64,000 nt of DNA, from contig NZ_LR699119.1 in the NCBI RefSeq assembly GCF_902459485.1, positions 2,347,765-2,411,764 on the forward strand. The letters run 5' to 3'. Numbering within the stretch: position 1 is the first letter of the stretch; every line of letters begins with the position of its first letter. Positions 61,274 to 64,000 of the stretch are shown here, in pieces. Under the pieces are notes generated by a model. That model was not told the DNA's origin, ran no database searches, and saw only the letters and a list, made by a program, of their open reading frames with translations. A program made the translations under genes and the position numbers. Origin of the DNA: Aquicella siphonis (GTDB lineage: Bacteria > Pseudomonadota > Gammaproteobacteria > DSM-16500).

Positions 61274-62749
61274 TTATAACCTCACGTTTATCTTCCAGGT
61301 CCTGAGCGTATTTCCAATGATCAGGTCCAGATTCACCAGCGCACGCAGGTAATTGATGCGGGCATTGAGTGATGCCTGCTGGGCCTGAATCAGGCTTAGC
61401 TGGGCTGATTGCAATTCCAGGGAATCAATCAGCCCATGCAGATATTTTTGATAACTGACCTGGTAAGTTTTTTCCTGCAATGTTTGCGCGTCTACAGCGA
61501 AACGCAGCGCTCTTTCCGCGCTCACCACCGTGTTCCAGCTATTGATCGCGCCGGTCTCCTTGTTCCATTTATCCTGCAACAGCGCCAGTTCCGCCTGCTT
61601 CAAGGCAATTTTGGCATTAACCACCGCCTGCTTGGATTGTTGATCGTCAATCGGGATTTGCAGAGTCAATCCCACGCTTTGCGCCTGATTGGCACCGTTA
61701 AAAACACTGTTAATTCCCGCGTTCAATCCTCCGCCCGAACCGCTGCCTGTCGCAACGTTTGCGGTAAAATCAAGCTTCCAGCGAGTATTATCTTCCGCGA
61801 CCATTAAATTCCGGGATTTCTGTCCATGAAGAGTGATCTCTTCCGTTTGATACTGTATATCATTTTCCAGCGTGAGTTTTTTCGCTTCAGCCAGTGCGGG
61901 CAGATGATATTTCCGTATCAGACTCTGCACATCCAGGCTGCTGAACCGGATATCGGCATTGGGGTCCAGACCAATGGCCGTCAGCAAGGCATAGCGCGCT
62001 TGCGCCAGGCTGTTTTTATCATTTTCCAGCTGGGTCTTTGCGCTGGCGACGTTGGCTTCCACCGTCACCAGCTCATTGCCAGCCTTATGTCCCGCCTTGA
62101 TGAATAATCGGGTTTGTTCCACCGATTTTTCCGCGCGTTTCACGGCATCCTCATCAATCACAACCGTCTGCTCCGCAGACACGACACCCAGATAGGCGTT
62201 AATGACATCCGTCACCGTGGATCTCAGCACGCCTTCTATGTTCAGGCGTGAGATGACTGTGGAATCCCGCGCATCATTCAAAGAAGCTTCCACTACCGCT
62301 TTGCCAAATCCTCGAATCAGAGGTTGCATGATTTGCAGCGATATTCCCGGATTATAATGATTGATATCAGGGTTACTGGCAGAAAGAGTCAATGTCGTCC
62401 CTATGGGTGTGACCAGAGAGACCGCCGGCTGCACATCATAATTATGCGAACCCGAGGATGACTGGCCTGATATCCGGTTATTGGAAAATGCCGCGGAAGC
62501 CTGAAAGGAATAATGCGGATAGAATTGCCATTCCTGAACCCAGAGACTGAATTTTTGCGCCACATAGCTCAGACGGGAAGACTGCACATTCGGATTGCTG
62601 CGAACCGCCAGTAAAATAGCGTCATCCAGCGATAATTGCGGCATTCCCTTGTTCTTCGAATCCTGTTCCGGATAGGCTGCGATTGCGTTAGCGATGCTCC
62701 ATAACCAGACGAACACCATCGAGGAATAAAGGAATACTGTCTTTCTCAT
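61274..62749 (-). CDS. TolC-family outer-membrane efflux protein
   Basis: 491 residues with an N-terminal signal sequence ending near ANAIAAY. Two OEP repeats of long helices are seen (LSLDDAILLAVRSNPNVQSSRL and the later VNAKIALKQAELALLQDKW). It forms the export duct for the adaptor and ATPase encoded downstream. It follows ddl by 11 bp and abuts macA. Confidence 0.88.
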   Translation of the reverse strand: MRKTVFLYSSMVFVWLWSIANAIAAYPEQDSKNKGMPQLSLDDAILLAVRSNPNVQSSRLSYVAQKFSLWVQEWQFYPHYSFQASAAFSNNRISGQSSSGSHNYDVQPAVSLVTPIGTTLTLSASNPDINHYNPGISLQIMQPLIRGFGKAVVEASLNDARDSTVISRLNIEGVLRSTVTDVINAYLGVVSAEQTVVIDEDAVKRAEKSVEQTRLFIKAGHKAGNELVTVEANVASAKTQLENDKNSLAQARYALLTAIGLDPNADIRFSSLDVQSLIRKYHLPALAEAKKLTLENDIQYQTEEITLHGQKSRNLMVAEDNTRWKLDFTANVATGSGSGGGLNAGINSVFNGANQAQSVGLTLQIPIDDQQSKQAVVNAKIALKQAELALLQDKWNKETGAINSWNTVVSAERALRFAVDAQTLQEKTYQVSYQKYLHGLIDSLELQSAQLSLIQAQQASLNARINYLRALVNLDLIIGNTLRTWKINVRL

Positions 62750-62760
62750 GTCATTATGGT

Positions 62761-63909
62761 CTAGCCGGCATAGCTTCTTTTAAGCCGGCTTTTATTTTGA
62801 TGTCTCTTAATCGCTAGCTGGATCAAGTGTGTCAGCAGGTCCTGGTAAGATATGCCCGTGGCTTCCATCAGTTTTGGGTACATGCTGATCTGGGTAAAAC
62901 CAGGAATGGTGTTAATTTCATTGAAATAAATTTGCTGGCTGTGCTTGTCCAGAAACAAGTCCACGCGGGCCATGCCTTCGCATTCCAGGGCCTGAAAAAG
63001 TTTTCTCGCCACAGTTTGTGCCTGCTCCCTGACTGCACCGGAGACCGGCGCGGGGATTAACAGTTCGGCACCGTTTTCATCCATATATTTTGCGTCATAG
63101 GAATAAAATTCATGTGTAGGCCTGACTTCGCCAACCACACTCACAATAGGGTCTGCGCTCCTATCCAGTGATTCCAGCACGGCGACTTCCAGTTCCATCA
63201 CATTCAAGGCTTTTTCCACCAGAACCTTGGTATCAAAACGGAATGCTTCTTCAACGGCGGCGCTTAACTGGTCTTGTGATTTAACTTTGGTGATGCCTAT
63301 GCTGGAGCCCGTGTTGGCCGGTTTTACAAATACCGGATAGGATAATTTATCCGAAACCTCGCGCACATAATGGTCTTGGTTAAACTGCCACTGATCCTGT
63401 TTGATCATGATATAAGGCGCGACATTAATGCCGGCATGCATGGCAAGCCGCTTGGAGACATCCTTATCCATGCCGACGGACGATGAAAGCACACCGCAGC
63501 CCACATAAGGCAGACCTGCTATTTCCAGCAGGCCCTGCAGGGTGCCGTCCTCACACAAGGTCCCGTGCACAACTGGAAATACCACGTCAAAATGCGGACC
63601 GGATAGTCCCCCCTTGGCAATCAACTCGCGCGACTGATGTCCCTCGGCCGGATTGCCTATCCATTCTGGCGCAAACCAGGTTTGACTATTGTCATGCAGT
63701 CTGGAAACCCTGTTATGTTCCAGGCTGTTCGCGAAAACCTCTTTACCCAAAAACCAATTCCCCTGCTTGTCTATGCCGATGGGAATGACTTCAAAGCGTG
63801 ACGTATCCAGATACTGGATGACATTTGCAGCAGACCGTAATGAAACTTCATGTTCTGCCGATCGCCCTCCATAAAGGACAGCGACACGGATTTTATCCGA
63901 TTGCTTCAT
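62761..63909 (-). CDS. ddl: D-alanine-D-alanine ligase
   Basis: 382-residue ATP-grasp enzyme for peptidoglycan precursor synthesis. N-terminal VAVLYGGRSAEHEVSLRSA, ATP-grasp VFVKPANTGSSIGITKV, and the C-terminal YFNEINTIPGFTQISMYPKL with the specificity loop. Length suggests the DdlA group. It heads a leftward run with tolC, macA and the ABC ATPase; ddl is not normally linked to an exporter. The interval 63910-64000 shows no gene. Confidence 0.95.
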   Translation of the reverse strand: MKQSDKIRVAVLYGGRSAEHEVSLRSAANVIQYLDTSRFEVIPIGIDKQGNWFLGKEVFANSLEHNRVSRLHDNSQTWFAPEWIGNPAEGHQSRELIAKGGLSGPHFDVVFPVVHGTLCEDGTLQGLLEIAGLPYVGCGVLSSSVGMDKDVSKRLAMHAGINVAPYIMIKQDQWQFNQDHYVREVSDKLSYPVFVKPANTGSSIGITKVKSQDQLSAAVEEAFRFDTKVLVEKALNVMELEVAVLESLDRSADPIVSVVGEVRPTHEFYSYDAKYMDENGAELLIPAPVSGAVREQAQTVARKLFQALECEGMARVDLFLDKHSQQIYFNEINTIPGFTQISMYPKLMEATGISYQDLLTHLIQLAIKRHQNKSRLKRSYAG

Positions 63910-64000
63910 GACAATAACCTACTTAGAATCATAATAAGTGAGTTAACCGTTATTCCAGGCGGCGTGTTGTCCCGCCATCATGGGCTCATCAGAAAAACGG

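Overview
The window is chromosomal DNA from a gammaproteobacterium. Two eukaryotic-type GTPase-exchange-factor genes and a secreted-protein family that I associate with Legionella and Coxiella relatives point to an intracellular member of the order Legionellales (Coxiella/Aquicella/Legionella side). That placement is inferred from gene content; no marker was aligned. Coding density is high. There are no tRNA or rRNA genes, insertion sequences or CRISPR arrays.

Layout. 1-6.6 kb: a leftward type IVb (R64/TCP-like) pilus operon: ATPase, inner-membrane protein, two prepilins, TcpQ-like protein, secretin running off the left edge. 6.9-13.0 kb: leftward dnaA-dnaN-recF-gyrB. 13.2-16.9 kb: a small DUF4383 membrane protein and a 1075-residue protein with an N-terminal Dbl-homology (RhoGEF) domain. 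17.2-24.9 kb: polA, an inverted-repeat RNA-like element, a membrane protein, ruvX, dsbB, a secreted protein and a cystathionine beta-synthase/gamma-lyase pair. 24.9-28.0 kb: a cupredoxin gene and an 803-residue protein with a RasGEF (CDC25) domain. 28.2-36.9 kb: the complete atpIBEFHAGDC operon with a good promoter, followed by leucine dehydrogenase and YchJ. 37-41.1 kb: secreted proteins, psuK-psuG and a phytanoyl-CoA-type dioxygenase. 41.2-48.0 kb, leftward: hydrolase, phosphoribosyltransferase, patatin, then rpmH-rnpA-yidD-yidC-mnmE, the other half of the usual origin cluster. 48.2-50.1 kb: an unrecognised 631-residue protein with a glycine-rich membrane hairpin. 50.2-56.8 kb: rpsO-pnp, a PagL-like protein, ccmAB, a small orphan gene and gcdH. 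57.0-59.4 kb: an amidinotransferase/ATP-grasp ligase operon. 59.5-63.9 kb, leftward: ddl-tolC-macA-ABC ATPase.

The strongest candidates for new biology are the RhoGEF and RasGEF proteins, which look like secreted effectors acting on host small GTPases; the 631-residue protein with a PmrA-box-like half site at its promoter; the amidinotransferase plus PGM1-like ATP-grasp pair, which resembles the core of guanidino-capped peptide (pheganomycin-type) biosynthesis; and a 140-bp element with 38-bp perfect inverted repeats enclosing two GGA-loop hairpins of the kind bound by CsrA/RsmA.

All function calls come from reading motifs in the translated sequence; no database search was run.
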